From Perkinsus chesapeaki (Eukaryota > Perkinsozoa > Perkinsida > Perkinsidae), in the NCBI GenBank assembly GCA_013115145.1, contig JAAPAO010000413.1, positions 1-29,229 of the forward strand: a stretch of 29,229 bases of DNA, written 5' to 3'. Positions 9,170-20,900 of the stretch are shown here, piece after piece. Every line of letters starts with the position of its first letter. Within the stretch, counting starts at the first letter, position 1. Position numbers and translations under genes: made by a program. Under the pieces are notes generated by a model that did no database searches, was not told where the DNA came from, and saw only the letters and a list, made by a program, of their open reading frames with translations.

Positions 9170-12100
9170 CTAATCATCATCTTCATCATCATCATGTCCA
9201 ACCCTATTTCTATATCCTCCCTTTTGCAGCCTCAATTCCGCCACATCTTCCGAGATATCATCCCCTACCCTTTGCATCATAGAACTCATCGACTCTTTCT
9301 GCAGCTTGTTGGAATCCACTCTAAAGTGAGGACAGGAAAAAATCGCAAAATCTCGGAAGATACCCCACGCTCGAAGCTCCAAATAAATGATACAGCACTC
9401 ATGAAACGTATTTTACGAAACCACCTACGCGAAGATAGGCAACTCTTGGATTGATTGTAGATAAGAGATCATCTACACCTACAAGAATGTATCCCTCGAG
9501 GCCCTTAAAAGGTGGCTAATGCTAAGAGTTGTATAATATAGAAGTTCTTGCAGAAAATATGTCCCTTGAGCAAAAAGAAGCATCAAACGCGTTTCCCCTG
9601 GAAGCACGCAATGCCTGCATCGTCTCTGCTTCCTAGGTTCCACATTAAGCCACTTCACCAATTCGCATTTTCTCGCTCATTGCGTCTTTCGGACCAATTG
9701 AGTGTCGGCGTCTATCCCCGACAGCTCCAAAACGTTCTTACCGCTGGTCCACATTAAGAAGCGTTCGGACATCTGCCGGAGGTCTCGAAGGATCTGCCAT
9801 CTGCTTCTTCTTTGCCAACTGGTCGTTCCGCAAACGTGCTGCCACCGAATCACGATTTGCTTCTTCGGCAATCTCCGCCAGATCAACTTTTTCAAAATCG
9901 ACGGGCTCTGAAAATCCATTCAAATCACTGGAGTCGCGACCGCGAGCGAGCTAGAAGGCATACCACAAGACGTTCTTACCGAATCTAGATGAACCACCAT
10001 AAAGTGGAACCATCAGATCAATTCGTGCCGATTTCTCTGTACCTGGTGAGCGATTTTGCACCATAATGACCAACATTGCTCTCCTACCAGACGGATTCAT
10101 TATATCATTTGCCGCCGATGGCCGATGAGCTTGATTGAGAGCCTAAAAATGCATCGTAGATCGAGAATGACTTCTATCGTGTCCGCTAATCCACAGATAG
10201 CACGCCTTCGTTCCCCTTCAATAGTCGCCATTCCACGTGCGTCATGTAATATAGGTTGGTTTGCCCCTTTTTGTAATGGATTGTCCATGTACGTATCGAA
10301 CGGTAGCCGTGAGCTCGTTGCTTCTATAAAGTATAGCTTCCCTCGATTACTTTCATTATGCTTGAATAGCCATCATTTCCTATCCCTTGCACCCACATTT
10401 GAAAGGCAAGTCCGACAAAACGTCTCAGCTCAACGATTTAGGTTTCAATATATCTCCGAATGATGGTCACTTGCTCCAGTGACTCTTCGGAGAAAGTGGC
10501 AGATTCAGTGGAAGAAACTCCTAGGCTTCAAGCAACCGCAACACTTGTATAGATTCCTACTAGAAATCTATACCTAAGAATTTCTCTTCAAACGAAATGA
10601 TGAAGACCCAAGAGTTTCCAACAGCAGCCCACCTGTTCTGTTCTCGAGATATCTTCCATAGGGTTCGCCAGCGCTGTCGCCATAACTGTCTCCCTCAATT
10701 CCTAAATTCGATTTCCAAGATTTCCTTATTGATACTTCCAACCTGTAAAGTCTGTCGGGATGCCTTCTCGGCAACATCCTTCCTTGCAAATTGTGACGAG
10801 AATTTCTGCTTCATCAGCAACCTGAAAAATTGCAGTGTGGGATTAAATGCATTCTTGCGCTTAGTTATTCTGACCAAGGAAAAAGAGCCTCCACGGAATT
10901 TACCTCCCACCACCGTGCGATTGGTGGCCAATTTTTACGAAGTAGTGCGACAAAGCCTTGGCCTCCTTTTTGACAGCCTTATAGAGAAAACACGGAGACT
11001 GGGAATATATCATCTGGGAGTGCATTCCCACAGAAGTTCCGCGATCCTATTTTCCAGCCGACAGATACTCCATCACAGCGGCTGGGCAGTGCTATACATA
11101 CCGCCCCGGAAAATACCAAGTTTCACCTGTACCTTTGCACAGTCGTAAGTAAATGCGTTACAGATGATACTGATTGCTCTAATTCCCTTCAAACTGACCG
11201 GGAGATGTAATCACTTTAATCAGAAATATCCATTGCTTGCAAAGCTGTTATTGTTAGCAACAAAGCTAGTTCAAAATGGTCATGACTTCACGCCAGTTCT
11301 TCCCAATCGTTATGATTGGACTCTTTACAATCTACTGCGTTCCAAGTCTCCTGTTCTAATTGTTGCTAAAGCAACTGTCTTTCTCGAATGCAAAAGCGTT
11401 ACCCGAATAACAGCAATTATGATAACCGTTAAAGCTAACAATCACCCGGTCATCCAATCTCACCTCTCATGCCTCGTCTTCGGCACAAAGAAATTGTTAA
11501 CTTGTTTCTTCCTCCATTTGAAATGATCCAACATCTCCATTAATTTTCGACGAGTAAGTGCGCCACGCCAACGCCTCTGCCAACAGTTGTGATAGAAAGA
11601 CTAATCCATAGTGCACAAGACACACAGAGTGAAAAGCAATGTAACTCATTGTTAAAAGTAATTATTATCTGCAAGATATTCGTATCGATATGAATTTTCC
11701 TCCTCATTCGCCCCAATACGATAAATTAACAAAAATTTCCTGTCCTTGTCTAAGTCTCTTTCTGCTGTCTAAGTGCCATCAGTGACTGTAGGATCGCGAG
11801 CGCATGACGAAGTTCAGTGATCATACTATTATATATCTAATAAATAACGTTAGTTCCTAGTTTTACAATAACATATAAAGTTGATAAATCTATTTTAAAT
11901 ATATTATTATAAATATAGACCTATTTATATCATCCATTACTGTATATCTTATTATTTCCTTTTTTTCGAAACCGTCGGGAAGTGCGAGATCCCAAAACTA
12001 AATCTAAAACCACTCGATACCAATCTGACATTTGTAAAGTAAACAGAAGCTTATATTCCAGGTTCCGTTCGCCTGGTCAAATCTAAAGTTGCGGTCCTAT

Positions 12101-15100
12101 CACGTACATTACACGTACATACCTTGTGACTATGAGTACTAGTTAAGACCAAACGTTACGCAGTTATCTTCTCACTTGAATTTTGGTGACAAGATCTCTC
12201 CTTCGTTTGAATTGCAATCGTGCCTCAATCCCTCTTGTCCAGCCCTGCAGTTGCGTGATTGCCCACAGAACTTTCGGCCGAGCTCGTCGCATGTGTTCTG
12301 TGAATTGCGGATCAAGTCGTTCAAGCAACAAAAGTATCTGAAGGAAAAAGATGTAGAAAGATTCAATTTCACTTTTTATTTATCAGACAGGAAATTTCTG
12401 AGAAAAAATTTTGATTCCACAGAATTTTACGCATCATACTCTTCTTCGACGTTTCTTCTATTTCCCAAATTTGCCTGGCATGAGCTGAATGTCCTGCCCG
12501 ATAAGTTTCATTTACATTATGACAAATATTATACCTCATAACGATTAAAGCATATTAACAAAAAAATCCCAGTTTCCCAGTGCTGGTTGAATATCACTTG
12601 TCAATTCTGCCGCTTTTCCTACCACACTCACATTGGTCGCATCCTGGAATAGATGTAGTTGTCGATTGCCTCTGTAATGCACCATAGTGAAGCAATATGA
12701 GCACATAAGCTCATGACATTGCTCACAGTACCTTCTAGAAAATCCGCGCCAAAAATCGGTAAAAACCGTACAAAGTGGCTCTGGTAGTGTTGCATTGGTT
12801 ACAAAGGGGCCGCACACTAACCTTGGTAACTGTGTGTTGACGACTAAGCAAAAACGTAATTCATGAAACGCTTCGCTCCGCTACCTACCGATTCCCATTC
12901 AAATGACATCGCCAGTAGCAAGGTACACAAAAATCGTCTGTGCATTGATCACAACGGAAGGCCGCTGGAGCGTCACTGCGCCACGAAATTCGAAACGAAG
13001 GCGGTGGCGTACAGAGCTCACCAACACTCCATACATTTCTTCTTGTGCTGGTCCACCATATCGCCGTCACTTGCTGTCACCAACTGCGCGTGATGGTCAC
13101 TGCGGAATCTGAAACGGTTCACGGATTCCATCGGAATGAATACGGGCCGCAGTTTTAACGGTTTGGAATATCGAATTCCACATGAATGTTAAAAAGTTAT
13201 TTATTCGTATCGATGACAGCGATTCTCATACGGACCAATACGAGCCCGGAAATTTAATTCCACCTAAATCTCCAAAAGCTGCTCTTGAAAATGATAGTCA
13301 TTGCAAGACACGAGTTCTCTACCAAGGTGCTTAATTATAAATGTGTGGCCAACCCATCACGTGGTGTGAAACTTAACGCCTCCAGGAACGGGACCTACCC
13401 TTTTCGATGCAACTGTTGAAAGCATTGAAAGCAAAAGTAATCATCGCAGCTACCGCAGAAAACCTGACAAACAAGAATTATAAGATTACCAAAAATTTCG
13501 TACTTGTGGTTTTTTCTTTCCACAACTTGAGCACAACGAGCCGACCGCCGTGGGCGTCGCCGTGTGGGTCGATCTCGGTCCTGGCGTTGAATCATGTAAT
13601 ATTGAGAAGCAAGAGTGACAGTACGATTGGACCTGTCAAACGAACATGGTTATGAAGTTTAGAGAGAGAGACGTCTCTTTCATCATATTTCCCCCCCTCA
13701 TGCGAGCCGAAGTATCCTTCACGTCCACGATAAGGTTCGCAAGGCACCCAGTGGCTATCACAAATGGCACTGATATTTCCACAACCTCATTAGGCATCCG
13801 GTTCTCGACCTACACATTGCTCACACTTCACCGTCGATTGCAGGACCCCGCAATCTTGACATGGTAATTGGAGATTGCGGAACTTGGTGTGATATAATAC
13901 ATCTGGCTGGGTGAAGAGAAGCTGAAAAGAAGCAAGTCGAGACAGAAAATGATGATTTTAATATTATTGATCATTTTTAATAATAGTACATGACAATAGG
14001 TTTAGTGGCTCATTATAAGGATTAGTTATAGAATACCATATTGACTAAGATATTCCGTTATTAAAAAGTGTTAGAATTTAATGAAATTGAGTTATTTAAC
14101 TATCCTGTACCACACATGTCCTATGTTATTAATGTGAATTCAACACTACCCTCGGCCCATGAATCATAATTACTATTACGTTACCTTTCCTCAACTTGGA
14201 GAGCATTATTCACACAGGAAATTGTACACAGAAATTGTCATATAAAGTACCGTTGACGCATTCCACCGATCCACCCAATTTCACCTTATTAAAAATTTCC
14301 CAGAAATTATAAATGTCCCATAGACCTACTGAAAGCCGGTTTTAGCAATACCTTATTAACGCTCGGCTTCGTTCGCATCGCAACAAGATCCAACCGTTGA
14401 CGCTCCAATACTTTTAAAAATCGATTGGTGAGCGGATGCTCCAAAGTGTAATAATCATTATCAGTATCATGAAAATATCTGAGGGAGACGAACCAATCAG
14501 ATATTGGAAATATTCAAGTTGGAAGAGATAACGGTTTCATTATTGATAAAGCCCTCGATAGCTTAATGTGAAAGTTCCACCTTGTTCCCCGGGACCTTAT
14601 TACACTATATTGCTTTGGCTAAATAACATTTCAGCATTCGGTGGCATCGGCGCTGCACACATCTCCCTGGCGATCCTAAACAGGAAATAATTGAACAAGA
14701 TAGGCTATGCAACGTGACGTACAGAACAGCAATACTCAATTTCATAAATGCACCTCCTACTAATTCATATCGAATCGCACTTCATACAAATTCCACTCAC
14801 TACCATTTGGTGACCCTTACTGGGTCAACTCTAATAATCTGGTTGTTAATGTAGATTGACGTATTAATGAGTATTATATCCTAATTTGAAACATTGCTGC
14901 GCTCGTATAGCCGAGAAACTCCCAAAAAATATACTATGAGTTGGTCCGCTGTATTTCCTTATCTATACAATATCCTTCAACAAGGAGGTATATATCTTAC
15001 CAAGCGAGCTCAGGTTCGAGGACAAGGTCGATACCAAGATATGCAACATAATCTGTAGTGGACAGTTTTGCCTGAATTATAATGTACGTAATGAAATGAA

Positions 15101-15347
15101 TCTTAGCTTACTCCTTGATAAGGAATCCTGAGGCTGCGAGCTGCTATGGTCTCATTTAGAAAATCTATTGTGGCCGCGTCCAAGTTGGTTTCACCCGCGG
15201 CACCGTCCTGAGAAGGGAAATTCTGCGCAGTTGTTTCCAAGTTGACCTATTTTGTATCTAACACGCTTCAACCTAAGATACCCCCCTTATTACCTCATTA
15301 GTGCTAACGGAGCTTTCTGTATCGGCCTCTGAATCATCGCGTCCCAT
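9170..15347 (-). CDS. WW / multi-B-box / IQ protein, CEP164-like N-terminus
   Basis: Large minus-strand gene reconstructed from about 24 exons. The first five (15347-15294, 15246-15112, 15071-15001, 14675-14628, 14478-14352) join in perfect phase. They encode an acidic start (MGRDDSEADTE), then a CEP164-type module: DYVAYLGIDLVLEPELAW, IAREMCAAPMPPNAE, and a WW-like YFHDTDNDYY-x3-HPL. Next come B-box-like zinc fingers (13882-12632), IQ motifs (12337-11464) and a helical exon (11193-11133). A basic helical part follows (ending 10904; 10821-10743; 10701-10633), then 10142-9980, 9907-9742 (KVDLAEIAEEAN) and a last exon 9320-9170 ending in an Asp/Glu run. CEP164-like proteins act at centrioles and cilia, B-boxes mediate zinc-dependent contacts, and IQ motifs bind calmodulin or centrin, so a cytoskeletal scaffold role is inferred. 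Exons near 13814/13769 and 10633-10142 are unresolved. A split into two genes near 11.1 kb is possible. Confidence 0.65.
11464..12337 (-). other. IQ-motif exons of the WW/B-box/IQ gene
   Basis: Two exons, 12337-12176 (54 codons) and 11576-11464, join across a 599-nt AT-rich intron. The junction recreates IQRRWRGALTRRK, a textbook IQ motif (IQ-x3-RG-x3-R) split by the intron. A second, weaker one precedes it (LQGWTRGIEAR). The start exon opens with LLLLERLDPQFTEHMRRA, an amphipathic helix. Calmodulin or centrin binding is the known role of such motifs. Confidence 0.7.
12632..13882 (-). other. Array of B-box-like zinc fingers, one per one or two exons
   Basis: Successive exons give C-x2-C ... 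C-x2-C-x4-C-x2-C patterns: CQDC ... CEQC (13882-13814), CDSH-x3-C (13769-13633), CSSC-GKKKPQVF-CGSC-x4-CFQC-x4-H (13580-13504 plus 13463-13399), CMEC ... CDQC-x4-CVPC (13099-13022 plus 12975-12889) and CNQC ... CEQC-x4-CSYC-x4-H (12816-12772 plus 12734-12632). Each of the last three fingers is split by an intron at about the same place, between the first and second cysteine pairs. That fits origin by exon-pair duplication. The first finger's downstream junction is out of phase with the next exon as I read it. Confidence 0.7.
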
Positions 15348-15689
15348 TTTTAATTAACTAACTTTGGGATTTGCTCAACCACGTATGGATCATGCGTGAA
15401 GGAAATGTAAGACGGCGCAAGATTTGGAAGACCGCTCGAACCGGGCAGTGAGTTGACTTGACAGAAGATTCCTCAGAGGTTAGTTGACTCTCCTCCCTGT
15501 TTGTTGTTGTATGGTCTACTCACCTGAAGACACTCCATTTGATGGTGTAATTGAGAATGGTCATAAAGCTCGAACTCGATACAAGCTGCCGGCTTTAGGC
15601 AAATATGGGTAATAGGCGGGGACTTGGCGGAAGAAATATCTTCAGAGAGGATTATATCCCAATGCGAGATCTCGAATTAACTATACATT

Positions 15690-15835
15690 CTGCCAATAAT
15701 AATATAATACCGCGTCTTAGTAAATTCTCGTTTTGGAACAAGTTGTATGTGTTGGACATATCCATCCGAATTTGAACCACGCTGAAGCCGGATGAGAATT
15801 TCCGAAAAACGCGTTACTATATTATTATTTGGCAG
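15690..15835. mobile_element. MITE, about 146 bp, with terminal inverted repeats
   Basis: The left end CTGCCAATAATAATATAATA and the right end (read on the minus strand) CTGCCAAATAATAATATAGT form imperfect inverted repeats of about 25 bp, both leading into a CGCG block. There is no coding capacity, as expected for a non-autonomous element. A half copy is present at 5401-5485. The target-site duplication is unclear, so the superfamily is not assigned. Confidence 0.65.
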
Positions 15836-16091
15836 GCTGTAAATTAAAAACTGACAAAAATTAGAAAATTGTTAATAGTTTTTGCAATTGGTACTATATG
15901 AAGTCAGCCACGATGTCACAGAGGAGCTCAACATTTTATTAAACTGTTGGGGATTGTCGTATTGTAAAGTTGTTATTAAATAAGGGTTATGATAGTTGTT
16001 AATTTTTAAAAAGTATGTCGCTGCTTGCTGGCAAACAGATTCACAAAAACAAGAGTCTTTTTGACAAAAGATTGAAAATACATACTTATTA

Positions 16092-16193
16092 TCGAATAAT
16101 TATACATTATTTACATCCTTTATCGAATAATTATACATTATTTACATCCTTTATCGAATAATTATACATTATTTACATCTTTTATCGAATAAT
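16092..16193. repeat. 31-bp tandem repeat, 3.3 copies
   Basis: Three nearly identical 31-bp units start at 16092, 16123 and 16154, each opening with TCGAATAATTATACATTATT; a fourth, partial unit starts at 16185. One substitution (CC to CT) is visible in the third unit. The repeat is AT-rich and intergenic. Confidence 0.85.
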
Positions 16194-16467
16194 CGTCGAC
16201 TTAACGCTTGAGTGTTAAATTTTCGTGTTAAAAAATATGTTATTAAATGACACGACAGTTGCTTTTTCGGCTTAGTAAGGTTTCATAGTGGCTTTTATTT
16301 CATCGATCTTGCTAGAAATGAAGGAATATCTTATTGCGAACAGTTTATTTGGAAAATGGAAGGGCAAAGGTTCAAAAGATCCACTGGAGCAAAATGAATC
16401 TAGCGGAAAGATCTTCTCAGTAATTTACCAACTTGATAATTTCCGATAAGCGTTCCTTCCGTCCCTC

Positions 16468-16698
16468 TCATGATTGTGCAAAATGTCCCGACTTGTAATA
16501 CCGGTTCAGGTACGGGAGGGCAAAGCCGTCGTTATTGGGGTTGCCGAATGGGTCTGGCGGTGGTATTGTGGGACAGAAAATGTCAGAATCATTGTGCAAG
16601 TTGGTCGAATCTGACCCGAGGTTCATGGAGACTGTAGTGATATTTTCACAGAAGCTTATCTCATGTAGGTTCGTAATTTTTCCATGGAAATATTTCAC
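16468..16698 (-). CDS. Hypothetical short ORF, Pro/Asn-rich C-terminus
   Basis: A 76-codon frame whose second half (TIPPPDPFGNPNNDGF, then LPYLNRYYKSGHF) has more protein-like composition than the surrounding AT-rich DNA. It has no ATG at its 5' end and no known motif. It could be a terminal exon of an otherwise unseen minus-strand gene. Weakly supported. Confidence 0.2.
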   Translation of the reverse strand: MKYFHGKITNLHEISFCENITTVSMNLGSDSTNLHNDSDIFCPTIPPPDPFGNPNNDGFALPYLNRYYKSGHFAQS

Positions 16699-17277
16699 TC
16701 GGGAATGTAGTAAGTTGCATTAGGGTTGTCGAGTCGTATGATGAATAATTTAAAATCGATCGTATGAGTTGGTTCTTTCGGCACTGGATGAAGCTTTAGG
16801 CTGAAAAAGAAGATTGGGAGGAGGAATGATTAATGATTAAAATTAAATACAACAAGGAGGCGATAATATATTACTTTTTAATGATCAAATTTGTCAATTT
16901 AAAATTATGCCATCCTTTTTGTTGATGAGAGATGATGCCACTTTTATCCAACAGGCAAATTTACTACCGGAACTATACAATACAATTTAATAAATTTCAT
17001 CTGCATTATGGCAATATATGATGCGGGATAATTTATTGCTTTCTCACAAATCAAATTGACAGCTTGAAAGAAGACAATTTGTCTGGTTGGTGAGGGATGA
17101 CGTTTGTACTTGTCGACGAAAATAAAGTATTGTAATTATTACTTTAACTCAAATAATTAGCTTGTTTTTATTAATAATTACGCAGCCTTACTGTCAAAGT
17201 CACATTACGTGGTTATTAACCAGTATTACTATATAAGTTGAGACTGCCAATGGATCACTGGTGACGACTGGTGACTA

Positions 17278-17826
17278 ATGTTCAACTCTAAACTCGTTCA
17301 GCGGAATTGCCTCCGGGTCAACCTGAATGAGCGCTTTTCAAAGCTCTCTTGTTTGGCTGGATGGGATGTCGCTGATATTCGTCACTTCTTAGGAGGGGTG
17401 CATTTTGTTCCCTCTGCAGGTATAAGCTTTCAACGAGGATCTTCGGGACAGTCGAAATCCGGGCTGACTCGAAACATGACACTGAATCTGCTGACAGATA
17501 TGCTTTGGTCTGTGCTGGTTCAAGTTTGGGACAGCGAATCTATCTCTTGGAAAACTGATAATGGTGAAGTTCCAGTGAGCAACGAGACCGTGGAGGCGGC
17601 TGAGGCTCGAGACTCGATTGCTGCTACATTTGGGGGGGAGAACGGCGTTGAAGAAACTGTCACAACGGGACAGCCGTCAGCTGGGGGAACAGCGGATGGT
17701 AGTGGCGGGCAGATGGCTGATGTTGGGATAACGTACCTGGCTTGTTGGATGTTATTATCCTGTATTATCATTTCATTTATTCATTATTATATCGATACTT
17801 TTTATATATTATATAACTCTAATTAA
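17278..17826 (+). CDS. Hypothetical 182-residue protein with C-terminal membrane segment
   Basis: Unrecognised. An open frame from ATG 17278 to TAA 17824-17826. Residues about 95-145 are low-complexity and acidic, rich in Glu, Thr, Gly and Ala (AAEARDSIAATFGGENG, TTGQPSAGGTADGSGG). Near the C-terminus follows a single strong hydrophobic helix, VGITYLACWMLLSCIIISFI, with a short tail after it. That is the layout of a tail-anchored protein or of a single-span surface protein. A GPI signal is less likely because of the tail. It lies 150 bp upstream of the coiled-coil gene on the same strand, and an alternative first exon or an intron within it (AG at 17420) cannot be excluded. Confidence 0.4.
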   Translation: MFNSKLVQRNCLRVNLNERFSKLSCLAGWDVADIRHFLGGVHFVPSAGISFQRGSSGQSKSGLTRNMTLNLLTDMLWSVLVQVWDSESISWKTDNGEVPVSNETVEAAEARDSIAATFGGENGVEETVTTGQPSAGGTADGSGGQMADVGITYLACWMLLSCIIISFIHYYIDTFYILYNSN

Positions 17827-17978
17827 GACAGTCCTTTCCGAGATCGTCGGGGGAGAGGAACTCCTTTAAGGGAATCCCAAGAATTGGAGAGTCATCATTT
17901 GAAGTCTTCCAGATTTGGTCCTAGATGGCCAGTTAGGTCTCTCTATTCGTATCAGGTGTATCATCGCCGAAGAAGAGC

Positions 17979-20900
17979 ATGGCTCCTCAGAAAAAGAGCG
18001 TTGCTATCTCCCGGACACCAAAGTCTGGCTCGGCTGGTTTTGGTACCGGCCCGGTGAGCAGCAACGGTGGAGCTGGACTGATGGTGACGGGAGGAGCTTC
18101 GAATGAGACAGCTGGAGGAGGGCTCAGGGCAGTTGTTCCGCTGAATATTCAAGTACAGAGCTCAGTTGAGAAGCAATTGATGGCCAAAATGGTAAGGAAA
18201 AATAATTACCGATTTTCTATTCATTTTTTGCTCTAAAAGTATTTGGAGAAAAAGTATTTCTCCTTCAACTGTTTACCTCCAGCCGTTGGAGGTGGTGAAT
18301 GTTTTGGTCGAGTTAATATTGATGATAGAGTAAATAATGGTTAGCAAGCACGGTCCAGTTTCACAGACCGAGTCTATTAGGTTGTGATATGTTTTAGTAT
18401 GGAAAATGTGACTATATTTGGCTTGCCTGCTAACTGTGAGGAGGCCAATCCAAATCCACCGCCATGCTCATGACTTTTCATCCTCGGCTCGGCGTGGATG
18501 GCGCTCGCCCGTCTAATCGATTACTCTGATTTTCGTCGTCCGCGCCTTTTTACGCAGTAAAGGGACTTTCACAAATGTCGATCATGCGTTGTTACTCTTG
18601 TTGTATTTTCAGGTTCGGTTGAGAAATCAGTATTGGACGGAGATAACTGAGATGAGGGAGAAGATGAGGAATATGGCACCATATATGACAGAGGCGGTCA
18701 ACGAATGTTTGTTTAATGAGGAACCTAGATATACGGTAAGAACCAAAACACCCACCGTGGGGCTCGAACCCACGACCACAAGGTTAAGAGCCTTGCGCTC
18801 TACCGACTGAGCTAGACGGGCTTGAGATGGAAATATTGGATATTTCCTTGTCTGTGTTAGTTCGAGCCGGATGAGTTCATGGTGGAGGAGCACATCGATT
18901 ATATGCGATCTGTTGTCCGAGAGAAAATTAAACTTGTTGGCACGAAATGCTCTGCCGCCGCTAAATTGCAAATTGACAAGACCGTCGGGGCGCTGCGAGA
19001 ATCACGGGTGGAGTTGGCGAAGTCTCAGAAGGAAGTGGCTGATCTAGAGGCCACCAATGAAGCATTGGAGAGAAAGATTAACATACTGAAATCTCAAATG
19101 AAGAGTAAGAGCCTTGGGGGAGCAGTTTGGAAAATAAATACGATTCAAAAACTGGCCTCGGGACTTTTTGGTACCTTTTTGGAAAAGCATCATACGGAGA
19201 AATTGAAGGAAGAAATTTCCTTTTGTATGTGGACGGTTGGTTAGAAATAGTTTTTGCAGCTTATAAGTTTGAGGAGGAATGTGAAGGGATTTTTGAAAGC
19301 TCTTTATTTTAATTAAACAATATTTGTAGACGTTCGCAATTTGAGCTTTCTGGTATTATCTATATGTTAAATAGGACTGTTTGGAACACGGTAACTGTGA
19401 ACTTTACAGAAGTAGTTGTGGTCGAATGTTTGGCTTAAGAGCAGGAGCTGTGGGAGACTTTGATGACCAGAACTCGACACTGGTAGATTCATAGATCTTT
19501 AACTATCGACAACATATACTGTACACATGAATGAGTACTACTAGCGGCAGGGAGACAGTCGGATTGTGTAGTTCCACAATCACAGGCTCCTCGTTAGTCG
19601 TTCATTCGTTAAGACTTTTCTGAGATTCATGTCGAAGTAACCTAGCAGAAACTTGTTGTGGATGACAGGAATCAATGCATTGTCTAAAAGCAATGACTGC
19701 ACGCGAACTGGACAAAATATGTATTGCGCTAGGTATTGATGTTTATTATTAGGCCAGAAACGCTCCACGGTAGCGAAGGCCTCCGCCGTCATCGGCAGCG
19801 TCGATGGTGAGGCAGCGGAGATGGAAAGTGTTTCTGGCATCGGTGATGACGATATGGATCCGGTGGCACAGTTGATGGAAGCGGAGGATAGAATTAGGGA
19901 ACTGCAAATGTTGGTTAATCGATTGGAGCAAGAGAAGTATCTTGCTGAGGGACATGCTGAGACGCAGCAGATGTTGATGGTTGGAGAAGCTGCGGTTGGA
20001 TCTCAGGTAGGAAAGGAATCTTTCGCACTGTGAAGATTCTGGGGATAAGACATTCGGCGGTCTCTCGGACTGATAATGCTTCAAAGGAAGTGTAGAACAG
20101 ACAAGGTCTTCCTTCGATTTCACGTTGATTCAATTTTTGAAATTTTGTCAAAGTCATACAGTCAGTACAATGTTTGGAAACTTTACTGCTAAATATGTTA
20201 TACCGTATTTCTCACAACTTTCGGAGTGGTATATAGGGGGTCGGGATGGACATCAAGTGTTCGTAGAAAGAAATGCGTTTGACTTTTAATTTTGCTCTAA
20301 CAACATATTTTCGAGAACGGTTCTTATTGTACCTCCGCATTGGGGATAACTTTTCGGCGCTCGAGGAAACCTATATTTTGTCATACCAAACTTCCCACAA
20401 GTTTCGAGGTGGGGGTATACCCAAACTAAGCGGAAGGGCCCTGAAGGACTTCATATAACTGTTCAATACCCAATTTCAGACCCAGGCGGCAGAGATGGCT
20501 CAACTCGAGGAGGATTTAAGAGCGGCTAAATCGGATGCAATGAAGTGGCAGAAAGAACTCGAGGCGAGTGACTTTAAGCTCAAGCTGGCCGCAGAGGATT
20601 TAGGTCAGTAAAAATACCTCAACTGGGAATCGAACTCGGGTGGGTGATGTTTTAGAGACTTTACAGAGCAAATATGATGCCGGGGTTGGCGGGATGGAGC
20701 GCCACTGTAAAGAGTTGGAAGCTGAATTGAACGCTACAAAGAAGTCTCTGGAAAAGGTAAGCGTATCTGGTTTTCAGTCGATGACTGTGGGAAATTTGGT
20801 ATTAAAATTTTGGGGAGTCTGCATAGAAATAAGTTCAGTGTATCAGTGATACTTTCCTGAGCCAACTTACGTCAACTTTGGTGCTGAAGATTCACGCTGA

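Larger units (their letters stand above)
15348..17277. other. AT-rich intergenic region between divergent genes
   Basis: It separates the start of the minus-strand WW/B-box/IQ gene (15347) from plus-strand genes, so both promoters should lie here. It contains a MITE (15690-15835), a 31-bp tandem repeat (16092-16193) and one short minus-strand ORF (16468-16698). The remainder is AT-rich without clear coding signal. Confidence 0.5.

Noticed and set aside
10056-11148. Plus-strand ORFs of 135 and 183 codons
   Set aside because: They run antisense to in-phase exons of the WW/B-box/IQ gene and lack motifs.
11164-11526. Plus-strand ORF of 120 codons and its Lys/Leu-rich product
   Set aside because: It is antisense to the IQ exon 11576-11464 and the helical exon 11193-11133; composition reflects the AT-rich intron.
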